Assembly (NCBI RefSeq): GCF_037023745.1
Contig: NZ_CP146101.1
Span: 1,054,001-1,118,000, forward strand
Length of the DNA: 64,000 nt
DNA from: Streptomyces sp. SCSIO 30461
Lineage (GTDB): Bacteria; Actinomycetota; Actinomycetes; Streptomycetales; Streptomycetaceae
Direction: 5' to 3'
Shown: positions 10,552-19,722 of the stretch, piece by piece
How positions within the stretch are numbered: position 1 is the stretch's first letter
Layout of the letters: the number at the start of each line of letters is the position of its first letter
Program-made: the position numbers and the translations under genes
Notes under the pieces: generated by a model
What the model saw: the letters and a program-made list of their open reading frames with translations, nothing else
What the model was told of the DNA's origin: nothing
Databases searched by the model: none

Positions 10552-11507
10552 CCCGCGTCGCCGCCGTCGACTGCGGCACCAACTCCATCCGGCTGCTCGT
10601 CGCCGACGCGGACCCGGAGACCGGCGACCTGGTCGAACTCGACCGTCGGATGACCATCGTGCGCCTGGGCCAGGGCGTCGACCGCACCGGACGGCTCGCT
10701 CCCGAGGCGCTGGAGCGCACCTTCGCCGCCTGCCGTGAGTACGCGGAGGTCATCAAGGCGCTGGGCGCGCACACGGTGCGCTTCATGGCCACCTCCGCCT
10801 CGCGTGACGCCGAGAACCGCGAGGACTTCGTACGCGGCGTCGTGGACATCCTCGGCGTTGAGCCGGAGGTGATCAGCGGTGACCAGGAGGCCGAGTTCTC
10901 CTTCGTCGGGGCCACCAGGGAACTGCCGGGCCACGAGGCGCGCCTGGTCGTGGACATCGGCGGCGGCTCGACCGAGTTCGTGGTCGGCCACGCCCATGTC
11001 GAGGCCGCCCGTTCCGTGGACATCGGCTGCGTACGGCTGACCGAACGCCATGTCCGCGAGGACCCCGTGGCGGCGGCCGAGGCCGCTGCCATACGCGCCG
11101 ACGTCGAGGCGGCGCTGGACCTCGCCGAGCAGACGGTGCCGATCCGCGAGGCGCGGACGCTGGTGGGTCTGGCCGGCTCGGTCACCACCGTCGCGGCGAT
11201 CGCGCTCGGGCTCAAGGAATACGACTCCGCGGCCGTCCACCACTCCCGGATCTCCCGCGCCCAGGTCGCCGAAGTGACCCGGTGGCTGCTCGCCGCCACC
11301 CACGACGAGCGCGCCGCGAATCCGGTGATCCACCCCGGGCGGGTGGATGTCATCACCGCGGGGGCGCTCGTCCTGTTGGCGATCATGGAGCGCACGGGCA
11401 TGGACGAGGTCGTGGTGAGCGAACACGACATCCTGGACGGCATCGCGATCAGGGCCGCGGAAGAGGCCGAGGCCGACAAGCGGCGTTCTGAGCCGTCGAA
11501 TCGCTGA
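10548..11507 (+). CDS. ppx: Ppx/GppA family exopolyphosphatase
   Basis: A 319-residue protein of the sugar-kinase/actin-fold phosphatase family. Phosphate-loop motifs are clear: A-V-D-C-G-T-N-S-I-R-L-L near the N terminus and V-V-D-I-G-G-G-S-T-E-F near residue 137, with G-L-A-G-S-V-T-T later. It is expected to hydrolyse polyphosphate or the 5'-phosphate of pppGpp; the short single-unit length fits actinobacterial Ppx-type proteins rather than the two-domain E. coli enzymes. It starts with GTG, overlapping the stop of the DUF501 gene. Confidence 0.93.
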   Translation: MTRVAAVDCGTNSIRLLVADADPETGDLVELDRRMTIVRLGQGVDRTGRLAPEALERTFAACREYAEVIKALGAHTVRFMATSASRDAENREDFVRGVVDILGVEPEVISGDQEAEFSFVGATRELPGHEARLVVDIGGGSTEFVVGHAHVEAARSVDIGCVRLTERHVREDPVAAAEAAAIRADVEAALDLAEQTVPIREARTLVGLAGSVTTVAAIALGLKEYDSAAVHHSRISRAQVAEVTRWLLAATHDERAANPVIHPGRVDVITAGALVLLAIMERTGMDEVVVSEHDILDGIAIRAAEEAEADKRRSEPSNR

Positions 11508-11554
11508 ACGACCGGGCTCCGGTCGGCCGACCGGAGCCCATCGCCGTGCCGGAT

Positions 11555-11884
11555 TCAGATGTCGCGGTGGACCTCAGGCCGGTCGCCGACCTTGACGACG
11601 AGGACGCCGAGGACGCCGAGGACGCCGAGGACGCCGAGGACGCCGAGGACGCCGAGGACGCCGAGGACGACGAGGACGCCGCCCAGGACCTGACGGGCGA
11701 GCCGGTGGCTGCCCACCCGGACCCGGTGCAGGCCGGACGGCCCGGTGAGTTGCTCGACGTCGGCGTCCTTGCCGACGCGGTGAGTGGCGGGGATCCGCAG
11801 CCCGGCGGTCCGGTCGATGCCGCCCAGCCGCCGCCGGGCCGCTGTGTTGAAACGGCACGAGAAAAGCTTCGTGAAGTTCTTCAC
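11555..11884 (-). CDS. Solitary RelE/ParE-like toxin ORF with a repeat-expanded core, possibly degenerate
   Basis: The minus-strand frame has high third-position GC and reads as a RelE/ParE-fold protein of 109 residues. The order F-N-T-A-A-R-R-R-L-G-G-I-D-R, then G-K-D-A-D-V-E-Q-L-T-G, then L-H-R-V-R-V-G-S-H-R, then V-V-K-V-G-D-R-P-E-V-H-R follows the usual RelE pattern (T-A-A-R-R, L-T-G-x-x-G-L-x-R-x-R-V-G-x-Y-R, V-G-H-R-x-E-V-Y). Between G-V-L-V-V and V-V-K-V-G sits a run of Gly-Val-Leu triplets made by a 9-bp repeat. The Y-R of the R-V-G-D-Y-R motif is H-R here, and no antitoxin gene lies upstream, so it may be a relic. The opposite-strand acidic frame is less likely. Confidence 0.55.
   Translation of the reverse strand: MKNFTKLFSCRFNTAARRRLGGIDRTAGLRIPATHRVGKDADVEQLTGPSGLHRVRVGSHRLARQVLGGVLVVLGVLGVLGVLGVLGVLGVLGVLVVKVGDRPEVHRDI
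11600..11680. repeat. Nine 9-bp tandem repeats inside the RelE-like ORF
   Basis: GAGGACGCC is repeated seven times from 11600 to 11662, then one variant (GAGGACGAC) and one more exact copy to 11680. The period of 9 keeps the minus frame open and encodes Gly-Val-Leu units. Confidence 0.96.
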
Positions 11885-12204
11885 AAGGAATTGGCTCTAC
11901 CCGACCGTAGAAAGTGCCCGTCAGTCGCCCTGTGGGCCTGTTTTTCTGCCCAACTGGGCGCGCCCGCCCGCGGTCCGGCATGTCGGCAAACCCGGTCGAT
12001 CATGGAAGGGAAGGCTGCCTTCCATCCCGCCCGGAAGTCGTGGCCGCAGCTCAGAAGGGTCGGGTAACGGTCTGCGGTACCCGGGGGTTCCCCAACCCCG
12101 TCATGACCTCCGTCACGTGGGCCGCGGAGTGTAGCAGAGGGGCGATGGATGCTTGTGAAGGGGCTCACGAGCGACCCCATCACGGGGGGTGGATACTCGA
12201 TGGC
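11885..12204. other. Intergenic region upstream of the NADH dehydrogenase
   Basis: About 320 bp with lower GC near 11900-11960. I see no antitoxin-like frame behind the RelE-like ORF. It should carry the ndh promoter. An in-frame ATG at 12145 with a nearby purine run (AGAGGGG) is an alternative ndh start. Confidence 0.45.
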
Positions 12205-13593
12205 ATGAGCACCACGGAGCGTCCCAGGATCCTCGTAGTAGGCGGTGGGTACGTAGGCCTGTACGCAGCTCGTCGCATTCTGAAGAAGATGCGGTACGGG
12301 GAGGCGACCGTCACGGTCGTCGACCCGCGGTCGTACATGACGTACCAGCCCTTCCTCCCCGAAGCCGCCGCCGGCAGCATCTCGCCGCGGCATGTCGTCG
12401 TCCCGCTGCGACGCGTGCTGCCCAAGGCCGAGGTACTCACCGGCCGGGTCACCACCATCGACCAGGACCGCAAGGTCGCCACGGTCTCGCCGCTCGTGGG
12501 CGAGGCCTACGAGCTGCCGTTCGACTACCTGGTCATCGCGCTCGGCGCGGTCTCCCGGACCTTCCCGATACCCGGGCTCGCGGAGCAGGGCATCGGTATG
12601 AAGGGCGTCGAGGAGGCCATAGGCCTGCGCAACCACGTCCTCGAGCAGCTCGACAAGGCCGACTCCACCACGGACGAGGACGTCCGCCGCAAGGCGTTGA
12701 CGTTCGTCTTCGTGGGCGGCGGCTTCGCCGGTGCCGAGACCATCGGTGAGGTCGAGGACCTGGCCCGTGACGCGGTGAAGTACTACCGGAGCATCAAGCG
12801 CGAGGACATGCGCTTCATCCTGGTCGACGCCGCCGACAAGATCCTTCCCGAGGTCGGGCCCAAGCTCGGCAAGTACGGCAAGGAGCACCTTGAGAGCCGC
12901 GGTATCGAGATCTACCTCAACACCTCCATGGACTCCTGCGTCGACGGCCACGTGGTGCTGAAGAACGGCCTGGAGGCCGACTCCAACACCATCGTGTGGA
13001 CGGCCGGTGTGAAGCCGAACCCGGCGCTGGCCCGCTTCGGCCTGCCGCTCGGCCCGCGCGGCCACGTGGACGCCGCGCCGACCCTCCAGGTGCAGGGCAC
13101 GGACTACATCTGGGCCGCGGGCGACAACGCCCAGGTTCCGGACCTCGCCTCGCGGAAGGCCGGAGTCGAGAACGCCTGGTGCCCGCCGAACGCCCAGCAC
13201 GCGCTGCGGCAGGCGAAGGTGCTCGGCGACAACGTCATCTCCGCTATGCGGGGCTTCCCGCAGAAGGAGTACAGCCACGCCAACAAGGGTGCGGTCGCCG
13301 GTCTCGGCCTGCACAAGGGCGTCGCGATGATCGTCATGGGCAAGATGCAGATCAAGCTCAAGGGCCGTCTCGCCTGGTACATGCACCGTGGCTACCACGG
13401 TCTGGCGATGCCGACCTGGAACCGCAAGATCCGGATCTTCGCCGACTGGACGCTCGCCATGTTCCTCAAGCGCGAGGTCGTCTCGCTGGGCGCCATCGAG
13501 ACTCCTCGCGAGGAGTTCTACGAGGCCGCCAAGCCGGCCCCCGCTCCGGCCGCCGCCGCTGCCCCGGCGCCGCAGAAGGCCAAGGCGTCCTGA
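12205..13593 (+). CDS. ndh: Type II NADH dehydrogenase (NDH-2 family)
   Basis: A single-subunit FAD-dependent NADH:quinone oxidoreductase of 462 residues that feeds electrons to menaquinone without pumping protons. The N-terminal FAD Rossmann motif is I-L-V-V-G-G-G-Y-V-G (about 9-18); a second NADH-binding motif F-V-G-G-G-F-A-G-A-E lies near residue 170, and the FAD-contact block Y-I-W-A-A-G-D-N-A near 300. The C-terminal region has amphipathic helices (R-G-Y-H-G-L-A-M-P) for membrane attachment and ends in an Ala/Pro-rich tail. The ATG at 12205 gives the start expected for the family; a strong ribosome site is not evident. A perfect 12-bp hairpin ends the unit. Confidence 0.93.
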   Translation: MSTTERPRILVVGGGYVGLYAARRILKKMRYGEATVTVVDPRSYMTYQPFLPEAAAGSISPRHVVVPLRRVLPKAEVLTGRVTTIDQDRKVATVSPLVGEAYELPFDYLVIALGAVSRTFPIPGLAEQGIGMKGVEEAIGLRNHVLEQLDKADSTTDEDVRRKALTFVFVGGGFAGAETIGEVEDLARDAVKYYRSIKREDMRFILVDAADKILPEVGPKLGKYGKEHLESRGIEIYLNTSMDSCVDGHVVLKNGLEADSNTIVWTAGVKPNPALARFGLPLGPRGHVDAAPTLQVQGTDYIWAAGDNAQVPDLASRKAGVENAWCPPNAQHALRQAKVLGDNVISAMRGFPQKEYSHANKGAVAGLGLHKGVAMIVMGKMQIKLKGRLAWYMHRGYHGLAMPTWNRKIRIFADWTLAMFLKREVVSLGAIETPREEFYEAAKPAPAPAAAAAPAPQKAKAS

Positions 13594-13629
13594 CGTCCTG
13601 ACACCTTCGGGCTGAACGTTTGCACGACC

Positions 13630-13673
13630 CCGAAGGGGCCGTCCGCCATCCGTGGTGCGGGCGGCCCCTTCGG
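13630..13673 (+). terminator. Terminator after ndh
   Basis: CCGAAGGGGCCG (13630-13641) pairs perfectly with CGGCCCCTTCGG (13662-13673), 36 bp after the stop. Confidence 0.85.
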
Positions 13674-13807
13674 CGTTCCCTCGGCTTCTCTCGCCGCCGA
13701 TGGCCGAAATGCCGTCCATTTGCACGCTCAGGGGACTGCGCCAACACGCCGACGGTGTTTACGTGGTGTTGGGCATTTCCGGAAACCGCATCACGGAGGT
13801 GTGCGCC

Positions 13808-15112
13808 ATGGCCGATGCCGCTCCGCGGCTCACCGCTCTTGCCGAGAACCTGCTGGGGGCGCCGCCCCCGGTCCGCATCCGTGCCTGGGACGGAAGCGAG
13901 GCAGGCCCGACCGATGCCCCTGTGCTCGTGCTCCGGCACCCGCGCGCCCTGCGCAGACTCATCTGGAAACCCGGCGAAATGGGCCTGGTCCGCGGTTGGG
14001 TGGCAGGCGAGATCGACATCGAAGGGGATCTGTACGAGGCACTCGACCGGCTGTCCGGGCTGGTCTGGGACCGCCCGGACCGGCTGCCGCGCGACACACG
14101 GCTGGCCGCCGCCGGCCGTGAGCTGTGGCGGCTGGCCGGGCCCAGGGCGTGGCTGCCGGTGCCCCCGCCCGCCGAGGAGGTGCGCCGGCGCAGCGGCCCG
14201 CTGCACACCAGAAGCCGCGACCGGCAGGCGATCAGCCACCACTACGACGTGGGCAACGACTTCTACGAGCAGGTGCTCGGCCCGTCGATGGTCTACTCGT
14301 GCGCCTACTGGCGCGACGGCGGCACCCTTGAGGAGGCGCAGCGGGACAAACTCGACCTGATCTGCCGCAAGCTGAGGCTGAGGGAAGGTCTGCGGCTGCT
14401 GGACGTGGGCTGCGGCTGGGGCTCGATGGCGATCCACGCGGCCAGGGAGCACGGAGTCGAGGTCACCGGAGTGACGCTCTCGCGGGAGCAGGCCGCGTAC
14501 GCCCGCAAGCGGGTCGCCCAGGAGGGGCTGACCGACCGGGTCGAGATCCGCGTCCAGGACTACCGTGACGTCAAGGACGGCCCCTATGACGCGATCTCGT
14601 CGATCGGCATGGCCGAACATGTCGGCTCCGCCCTGTACCGGGAGTACGCGGATGTGCTGTACGGACTGCTGAAGCCCGGGGGGCGGCTGCTGAACCATCA
14701 GATCGCCCGCCGTCCCGAGAAGGACGCGAAGGGCGAAGCGGCATACCGAGTGGATGACTTCATCGATGCCTACGTCTTCCCTGACGGGGAGCTGGCACCG
14801 CTCGGCAGTACGCTGTCGATCCTGGAGGGGGCCGGTTTCGAGGCCCGGGACGTCGAGTCCATCCGCGAGCACTACACCCGCACCCTGCGGGTCTGGGTGG
14901 CCAATCTGGAGTCCGCCTGGCCGGACGCGGTACGGCTCACCTCGCCCGGCCGTGCCCGAATCTGGCGGCTGTACATGGCCGCGTCCGCGCTGGCGTTCGA
15001 GCACAACAAGATCGGGGTCAACCAGATCCTGGCGGTGCGGACCCCGGAGGGGGGAGCCGCCGGGCTTCCGCTGCGGGCCCGCGAGTGGACCGAGACCCCG
15101 GAGATTTCCTAG
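13808..15112 (+). CDS. cfa: Cyclopropane-fatty-acyl-phospholipid synthase family
   Basis: A 434-residue SAM-dependent enzyme that should methylenate or methylate double bonds in membrane lipid acyl chains. The C-terminal catalytic half has H-H-Y-D-V-G-N-D-F-Y, the SAM loop L-D-V-G-C-G-W-G-S (about 198-206) and S-S-I-G-M-A-E-H-V-G, all CFA-family hallmarks; the N-terminal 130 residues are the usual lipid-binding part (W-K-P-G-E-M-G-L-V-R-G-W-V-A-G-E). The frame is open further upstream, but the ATG at 13808 has GGAGGT at 13795-13800 and gives the normal family length. It is monocistronic, between two strong hairpins. Confidence 0.93.
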   Translation: MADAAPRLTALAENLLGAPPPVRIRAWDGSEAGPTDAPVLVLRHPRALRRLIWKPGEMGLVRGWVAGEIDIEGDLYEALDRLSGLVWDRPDRLPRDTRLAAAGRELWRLAGPRAWLPVPPPAEEVRRRSGPLHTRSRDRQAISHHYDVGNDFYEQVLGPSMVYSCAYWRDGGTLEEAQRDKLDLICRKLRLREGLRLLDVGCGWGSMAIHAAREHGVEVTGVTLSREQAAYARKRVAQEGLTDRVEIRVQDYRDVKDGPYDAISSIGMAEHVGSALYREYADVLYGLLKPGGRLLNHQIARRPEKDAKGEAAYRVDDFIDAYVFPDGELAPLGSTLSILEGAGFEARDVESIREHYTRTLRVWVANLESAWPDAVRLTSPGRARIWRLYMAASALAFEHNKIGVNQILAVRTPEGGAAGLPLRAREWTETPEIS

Positions 15113-15503
15113 CGCCGGGTCAGGCAGGGTTTGCCCGTGAAGGAGCGGCGCCCGGTACATGGATCCCGGGCCCTTCAGGGGTCGGGGGTCTCCCCGGGCC
15201 CTCCGGGGCTGAGGGGGGCTTCTCGGGTTCTTCGGGGCCGAGGGGGTGGGGTCTCCAGCCGCCGGATCGCCCCTTCCTGGTGGCCCCTACTCGTTCGATC
15301 CGGCAACCCCGCGAGTCGCCGTCCTGGGGGAACCTCCCAGGCGAATCTCCGGGGGAGCCGCGACGGGACGAACCACGCCCGACGCGGCACTGGGTCCCTG
15401 CCCGGGCGGTCCGCGCGGTCCACGGCCGGGGGACGACCCGGACACACGAGGGCCGGGCCATCCGGTGGCGGATGGCCCGGCCCTCGTGTGTCCGCGGGTG
15501 CGG
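15113..15503. other. Convergent intergenic region with G-rich tract
   Basis: The gap between the convergent cfa and ABC permease genes is strongly G-skewed on the plus strand from about 15160 to 15260, with many G-runs, but no coding frame is convincing. It ends in the perfect hairpin listed at 15440-15493. Confidence 0.6.
15440..15493. terminator. Perfect 25-bp stem bidirectional terminator
   Basis: The arms 15440-15464 and 15469-15493 are exact reverse complements over 25 bp with a 4-base loop (GTGG). It sits at the 3' ends of two convergent genes and can serve both strands. Confidence 0.92.
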
Positions 15504-18065
15504 CTACTCGGCCTTGATGGCGTTCAGCATGTTCAGCCGCGCGGCGCTGCGGGCCGGCCACAGCGAGGCCAGCACACCGACGAGTCCGGCGAGCGCCAGG
15601 AAGATCCCGATCCGGTCCCAGGGAAGCACCAGCTCGTAGCCCGGGATCTTGTCCGCGAAGGTCGCGCCGATCGCCCAGCCGAGGAACGCGCCCAGGACGA
15701 TGCCGACCGTCGCGCCGAAGAGCGAGATGACCACGGCCTCCAGACGGACCATCCGCTTGACCCTGCGGCGGTCGAGGCCGATCGCGCGCAGCATACCGAT
15801 CTCCTGCTGGCGCTCGAACACGGACATCGCCAGCGTGTTGACCACTCCCAGCACCGCGATGATCAGCGCCATCGCCAGCAGACCGTAGAGGATGTTCAGC
15901 AGGATGTTGATCTCGCCGCCGAAGGCGTCGCGTATCTCCTTCTGGTCCATCACCTTGATCGCGGGGTTGCCGCCCAGCGCGTCGATCAGGGCCTTCTCGT
16001 TCGCGGCGGACGCTCCGCCGTCCGTCTTCACGAAGATGTTCGGCAGGTACGGCTTGGCCTCGTGGGCGTTCACGATCTTCGTGTCGATGAGGACGCCGGA
16101 GAGGAACTCGCTGCTCCGGTAGACCGCGCCGACCGTGAGTGTGCTCGTCTTGTTGTCGCCGTAGACGACCGGGAAGCTGTCGCCGACCTTCCAGCCCCGC
16201 TCCTCGGCCGTGTCCTCGGGGATCGCGACCTGGCCCTGTGCGAGGGCGGCGAGGCTGCCGTTGACGACCTGGACGTTGAGGACCTTCTCGAGAGCGTCAG
16301 GCGTGACTCCCGTCGCCAGCTCGTAGTCGGCGTTCTCGGTGGTTCCGGTGGTTCCGGCCTTTCCGAGCTGGAAGGGGAAGTCCTGCTCGGGCGAGACCGC
16401 CGCGACGCCCGGGGCCTTCTCCAGCGCTCTCAGCGCGGACAGGTCCATGCCTCCGCCGCCGCCGGCCATCACCACCATGTAGTCGGCCTTGATGTTGTCC
16501 GTGGTCGTCTTCGCGACGGCGGTTCCGAGCGTGACGCCCAGCACCGAGAGACCGGTCACCAGGGTGAGCCCGATCGCCAGCGCCGAGGCGGTGGCGCCGG
16601 TGCGGCGCGGGTTGCGGACCGCGTTCTGCCCGGCGAGCTTGCCGGACACCCCGAAGGCACCGACGAGCAGCGGTCGTACAAGCGCGATGACGGGCCTGGA
16701 CAGCATCGGGATCAGGACGATCACACCGAGCAGGGCGAGGAACGCGCCCCCGGCTATCAGCATCCGGCCGGTGCTGCCCTCGGCCGTAGCGCCCCACAGG
16801 ATGAGGCCGGTGCCTGCCGCGGTGAGGACGGAGCCGATGGAGTTGCGCAGCACCAGGGACTTGGTGGTGGCCACGGCGTGGACGCTGTTCATCGCCGCAA
16901 CCGGCGGGATCTTGGCGGCCCGGCGGCCGGGCAGCCAGGCGGCGAACATGGTGACCAGGACACCGACGGAGAGCGCGGCGATCACCGGGGACATCCCGAT
17001 GACCAGCGGTCCGGCCGGCACCTTCATCTCGAAGGCGGCCATCCCGGAGCGCAGTCCGACGGCCAGGCCGATCCCGATGAGGAATCCGATCGCGGAGGCG
17101 ATGAGACCGACCAGGGCGGCCTCCAGCAGCACTGAGCGGGTGATCTGCTTGCGGGAGGCGCCGACGGCACGCATCAGCGCGATCTCCTTGGTGCGCTGGG
17201 CGACCAGCATCGTGAAGGTGTTGGAGATCAGGAAGATGCCGACGAAGAGGGCGATGCCGGCGAAGCCGAGCAGGATCTGCTTCAGGACGTCCGTGTTCTG
17301 CTCGATCAGCTCCGCCTGCTTCCGGGCGAGGTCCTGGCCGGTGCTGGCCTCGACCGCCTCCGGCAGCAGCGGTGTGACGGAGGCCAGGATCGCCGCGTCG
17401 TCGGCACCCGGAGCTGCGGTGATGGTGACCTCGGAGAAGTAGCCGGGCTTGAGGTACTGCTTCTGTGCGAGCCCGGTGTCGAAGAGCACGAGGCTGCCGC
17501 CGGCGTTCACCGCCCCGTCCTCGGTGGTGAAGACCCCACTGAGGGTGTAGTCCTTCGCCGGCCCGTTGGTTGCGACGCGCACCTTGTCGCCGACCTTGAA
17601 CGCGGCTTTGTCGGCGGAGTCCTTGTCGAGCGCGATCTGACTGTCCTTCACCGGGCCGGAGCCGTCGGTGAAGGTGTAGGCGGGGTCTTCGCCGTCCTTG
17701 CCGGGGGCGAAGTTGGAGCCCTTGTTGGACCAGCCGACACCGATGAGTTCGCCGTCGGGGCCGGCGACACCGGCGAAACCGCTGACACGGCCGTATGCGG
17801 CGGCGACGCCGTCCAGCCCGCCGATCTTGTCGAGGTTCTTCTGGGAGATGCCGGATTTTTCGGCATCGTTCGGGCCGGCGTACGACGTGACGGCCACGGC
17901 GACGTTGTCGTAGCTCTTGGCCGACTGGCTCCTCCAGGCGTTGGAGAGCGTGTCGGCGAAGACCAGGGTGCCGGAGACGAAGGCCACGCCGAGCATCACG
18001 GCGAGCACGGTCATCAGCAGCCTGGCCTTGTGCGCGAGCACATTGCGCAAGGCGGTACGGAACAT
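15504..18065 (-). CDS. ABC transporter permease with two FtsX domains
   Basis: A large membrane protein of 853 residues with the MacB/FtsX layout: a first membrane helix after a short tail (A-R-L-L-M-T-V-L-A-V-M-L-G-V-A-F-V-S-G), a large extracytoplasmic domain, three helices (L-L-G-F-A-G-I-A-L-F-V-G and on), and then a second copy of the same pattern ending at N-M-L-N-A-I-K-A-E. Such duplicated FtsX permeases work with a LolD-like ATPase in lipoprotein, peptide or lipid handling rather than simple import. The ATPase is encoded just upstream (130 bp). I chose the ATG at 18065 because it begins the M-F-R-T-A-L-R-N-V-L-A-H-K start typical of this family; the frame is open further upstream. Confidence 0.92.
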   Translation of the reverse strand: MFRTALRNVLAHKARLLMTVLAVMLGVAFVSGTLVFADTLSNAWRSQSAKSYDNVAVAVTSYAGPNDAEKSGISQKNLDKIGGLDGVAAAYGRVSGFAGVAGPDGELIGVGWSNKGSNFAPGKDGEDPAYTFTDGSGPVKDSQIALDKDSADKAAFKVGDKVRVATNGPAKDYTLSGVFTTEDGAVNAGGSLVLFDTGLAQKQYLKPGYFSEVTITAAPGADDAAILASVTPLLPEAVEASTGQDLARKQAELIEQNTDVLKQILLGFAGIALFVGIFLISNTFTMLVAQRTKEIALMRAVGASRKQITRSVLLEAALVGLIASAIGFLIGIGLAVGLRSGMAAFEMKVPAGPLVIGMSPVIAALSVGVLVTMFAAWLPGRRAAKIPPVAAMNSVHAVATTKSLVLRNSIGSVLTAAGTGLILWGATAEGSTGRMLIAGGAFLALLGVIVLIPMLSRPVIALVRPLLVGAFGVSGKLAGQNAVRNPRRTGATASALAIGLTLVTGLSVLGVTLGTAVAKTTTDNIKADYMVVMAGGGGGMDLSALRALEKAPGVAAVSPEQDFPFQLGKAGTTGTTENADYELATGVTPDALEKVLNVQVVNGSLAALAQGQVAIPEDTAEERGWKVGDSFPVVYGDNKTSTLTVGAVYRSSEFLSGVLIDTKIVNAHEAKPYLPNIFVKTDGGASAANEKALIDALGGNPAIKVMDQKEIRDAFGGEINILLNILYGLLAMALIIAVLGVVNTLAMSVFERQQEIGMLRAIGLDRRRVKRMVRLEAVVISLFGATVGIVLGAFLGWAIGATFADKIPGYELVLPWDRIGIFLALAGLVGVLASLWPARSAARLNMLNAIKAE

Positions 18066-18195
18066 GGTGGTGGTAAGTCCTGTGGTGAGGGCCGGAAAAC
18101 GCGGCTGGGATACGGAGCATCGGACTGGCCGATCGCGGATCGGCGGTCGACGGGCGGCGGGTCGGCCGGTCAACGCGGTCGGCTGGTCAACGGGG

Positions 18196-18966
18196 TCAGC
18201 TGGTGCGGCCCTTGGCGTCGAAGGCCTTCATCCGGTCGAGCACGCCGTCCGCGGTCGGCGCGAGCATCTCGTCCACGATCCGGCCGTCGGCGAGGAAGAT
18301 CACGCGGTCCGCGTAGGAGGCGGCGACGGGGTCGTGGGTCACCATGACCACCGTCTGCCCCAGCTCCCGAACCGAGTTGCGCAGAAAGCCCAGCACCTCG
18401 GCGCCGGACCGCGAGTCCAGGTTGCCGGTCGGCTCGTCACCGAAGATGATCTCGGGCCGGGAGGCGAGGGCGCGGGCGACCGCGACACGCTGCTGCTGCC
18501 CACCGGAGAGTTGGGCGGGACGGTGGTGGAGCCGTCCGGACAGTCCGATCAGGTCGATGACCTGCCGGAGCCACTGCTTGTCCGGCTTGCGCCCGGCGAT
18601 GTCCATCGGCAGCGTGATGTTCTCCAGCGCGGTCAGGGTCGGCAGCAGGTTGAACGCCTGGAAGATGAAGCCGATCTTGTCCCTGCGCAACTGGGTGAGC
18701 TGCTTGTCCTTGAGCGAACCGAGCTCGGTCTCACCGATGCGCGCGGACCCGCCGCTGAAGCTGTCGAGCCCGGCCACGCAGTGCATCAAGGTGGACTTAC
18801 CGGAACCCGAGGGCCCCATGATCGCGGTGAACTCGCCCTGCCCGAAGTCCACGGTGACCCGGTCGAGAGCGACCACCTGGGTCTCGCCCTCTCCGTAGAC
18901 CTTGGACAGATCCAAGGCGCGGGCGGCCACCGCGGTGGCCCGGGAGGCGGTGGGGGTGGTGGTCAC
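18196..18966 (-). CDS. ABC transporter ATP-binding protein (LolD/MacB type)
   Basis: A 256-residue ATPase partner of the FtsX-type permease downstream. Walker A G-P-S-G-S-G-K-S is at residues 51-58, the Q-loop follows in [10 protein letters not shown], the signature is L-S-G-G-Q-Q-Q-R, Walker B is I-I-F-G-D-E-P-T, and the H-loop is M-V-T-H-D. The pattern [15 protein letters not shown] is typical of the MacB/LolD group. The GTG start at 18966 is preceded by AGGAGAG. ATPase and permease form one transcription unit reading away from the bldA side. Confidence 0.95.
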   Translation of the reverse strand: MTTTPTASRATAVAARALDLSKVYGEGETQVVALDRVTVDFGQGEFTAIMGPSGSGKSTLMHCVAGLDSFSGGSARIGETELGSLKDKQLTQLRRDKIGFIFQAFNLLPTLTALENITLPMDIAGRKPDKQWLRQVIDLIGLSGRLHHRPAQLSGGQQQRVAVARALASRPEIIFGDEPTGNLDSRSGAEVLGFLRNSVRELGQTVVMVTHDPVAASYADRVIFLADGRIVDEMLAPTADGVLDRMKAFDAKGRTS

Positions 18967-19388
18967 GAGACGACTCTCCTGTCACGTTCATGATGCTCTT
19001 CGAGGACCACCCCATCGTGCTGTGTACCACCGCGCCGGATCGTCCGTCCCGATGCCCGTTCCTGGGGCCCTCTTGGGTCTGACACGACATCCCCGCAGTA
19101 GTCCTCGGGTATGACGGTGCCCCTGAGCGTCACACCGGGGGCCGCATCCACAGCCGCGTCCCGGCGGCTCGGGCGCTGCCCGAGCGCAGTCGTACGGCGA
19201 CTTTCCGTCATTTTTGCGGTGGGGGTGATCGGCGGTCATATGCCGGGTGACGGCTAGCGCAAACTGCCGAATACGGGCACTGACACCCCATCAGGCGCCC
19301 ATAAAATCAGACAACATCGAGTCGGCGTACCGCTGTTCGGGGGAGCTGTCCCGATAGGCTCAAGCGCTAGCGCGGGGCTGCGCGCAGA
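18967..19388. other. Divergent region between the ABC operon and the bldA tRNA gene
   Basis: This 420-bp gap holds the promoters of the ABC operon (minus) and of the tRNA (plus). It is more AT-rich near 19290-19330 (AAAATCAGACAACATC). A TAGGCT box at 19355-19360 is a fair -10 for the tRNA, about 29 bp before its first base. I see no coding frame. Confidence 0.5.
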
Positions 19389-19473
19389 GCCCGGATGGTG
19401 GAATGCAGACACGGCGAGCTTAAACCTCGCTGGCCTTCGGGCCGTGCCGGTTCAAGTCCGGCTCCGGGCACCA
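19389..19473 (+). tRNA. bldA: tRNA-Leu (anticodon UAA), the bldA gene
   Basis: A complete class II tRNA with the CCA end encoded (19471-19473). The acceptor stem GCCCGGA pairs with TCCGGGC; the anticodon stem GCGAG/CTCGC closes the loop CTTAAAC, giving anticodon UAA; a long variable arm with a GGCC-TTCG-GGCC stem follows, and the T loop is GGTTCAAGTCC. UAA reads the codon UUA, the rarest codon in Streptomyces. In this genus the gene is bldA, whose product gates translation of TTA-containing developmental and antibiotic-regulator genes. The sequence matches what I recall of S. coelicolor bldA almost base for base. At least one gene in this window (31430-32188) contains a TTA codon. Confidence 0.97.
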
Positions 19474-19722
19474 TGTGCAACCGGGCGTGCGACCTGCGTC
19501 ATGGCAGACCGGTGCCGCCAGGCGCCGCCTCCGTGTGCGACCGGCTTCCGCCCCCGAGTGCTGCCGAAGGCGTGCGGTCGGTCGGCCGGTACCTTCGCAC
19601 CGCACCATCACCCCACCCGGCACGCGGGAGTCGACCGGATTGGATGGTCTCGTGGGCGCTGCCACGGTCGCGATCGTGACGAGCGGTGTCGCGCCGGTGG
19701 TGCGCTGGAACAGCGACAAGTG

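Noticed and set aside
11546..12067. Plus-strand acidic protein with Glu-Asp-Ala repeats
   Set aside because: Third-position GC is poor outside the repeat and no domain is visible; the opposite strand reads as a RelE-like protein with good codon use.
15440..15493. Novel structured RNA
   Set aside because: The perfect 25-bp stem lies between two convergent stops and is best explained as a bidirectional terminator.
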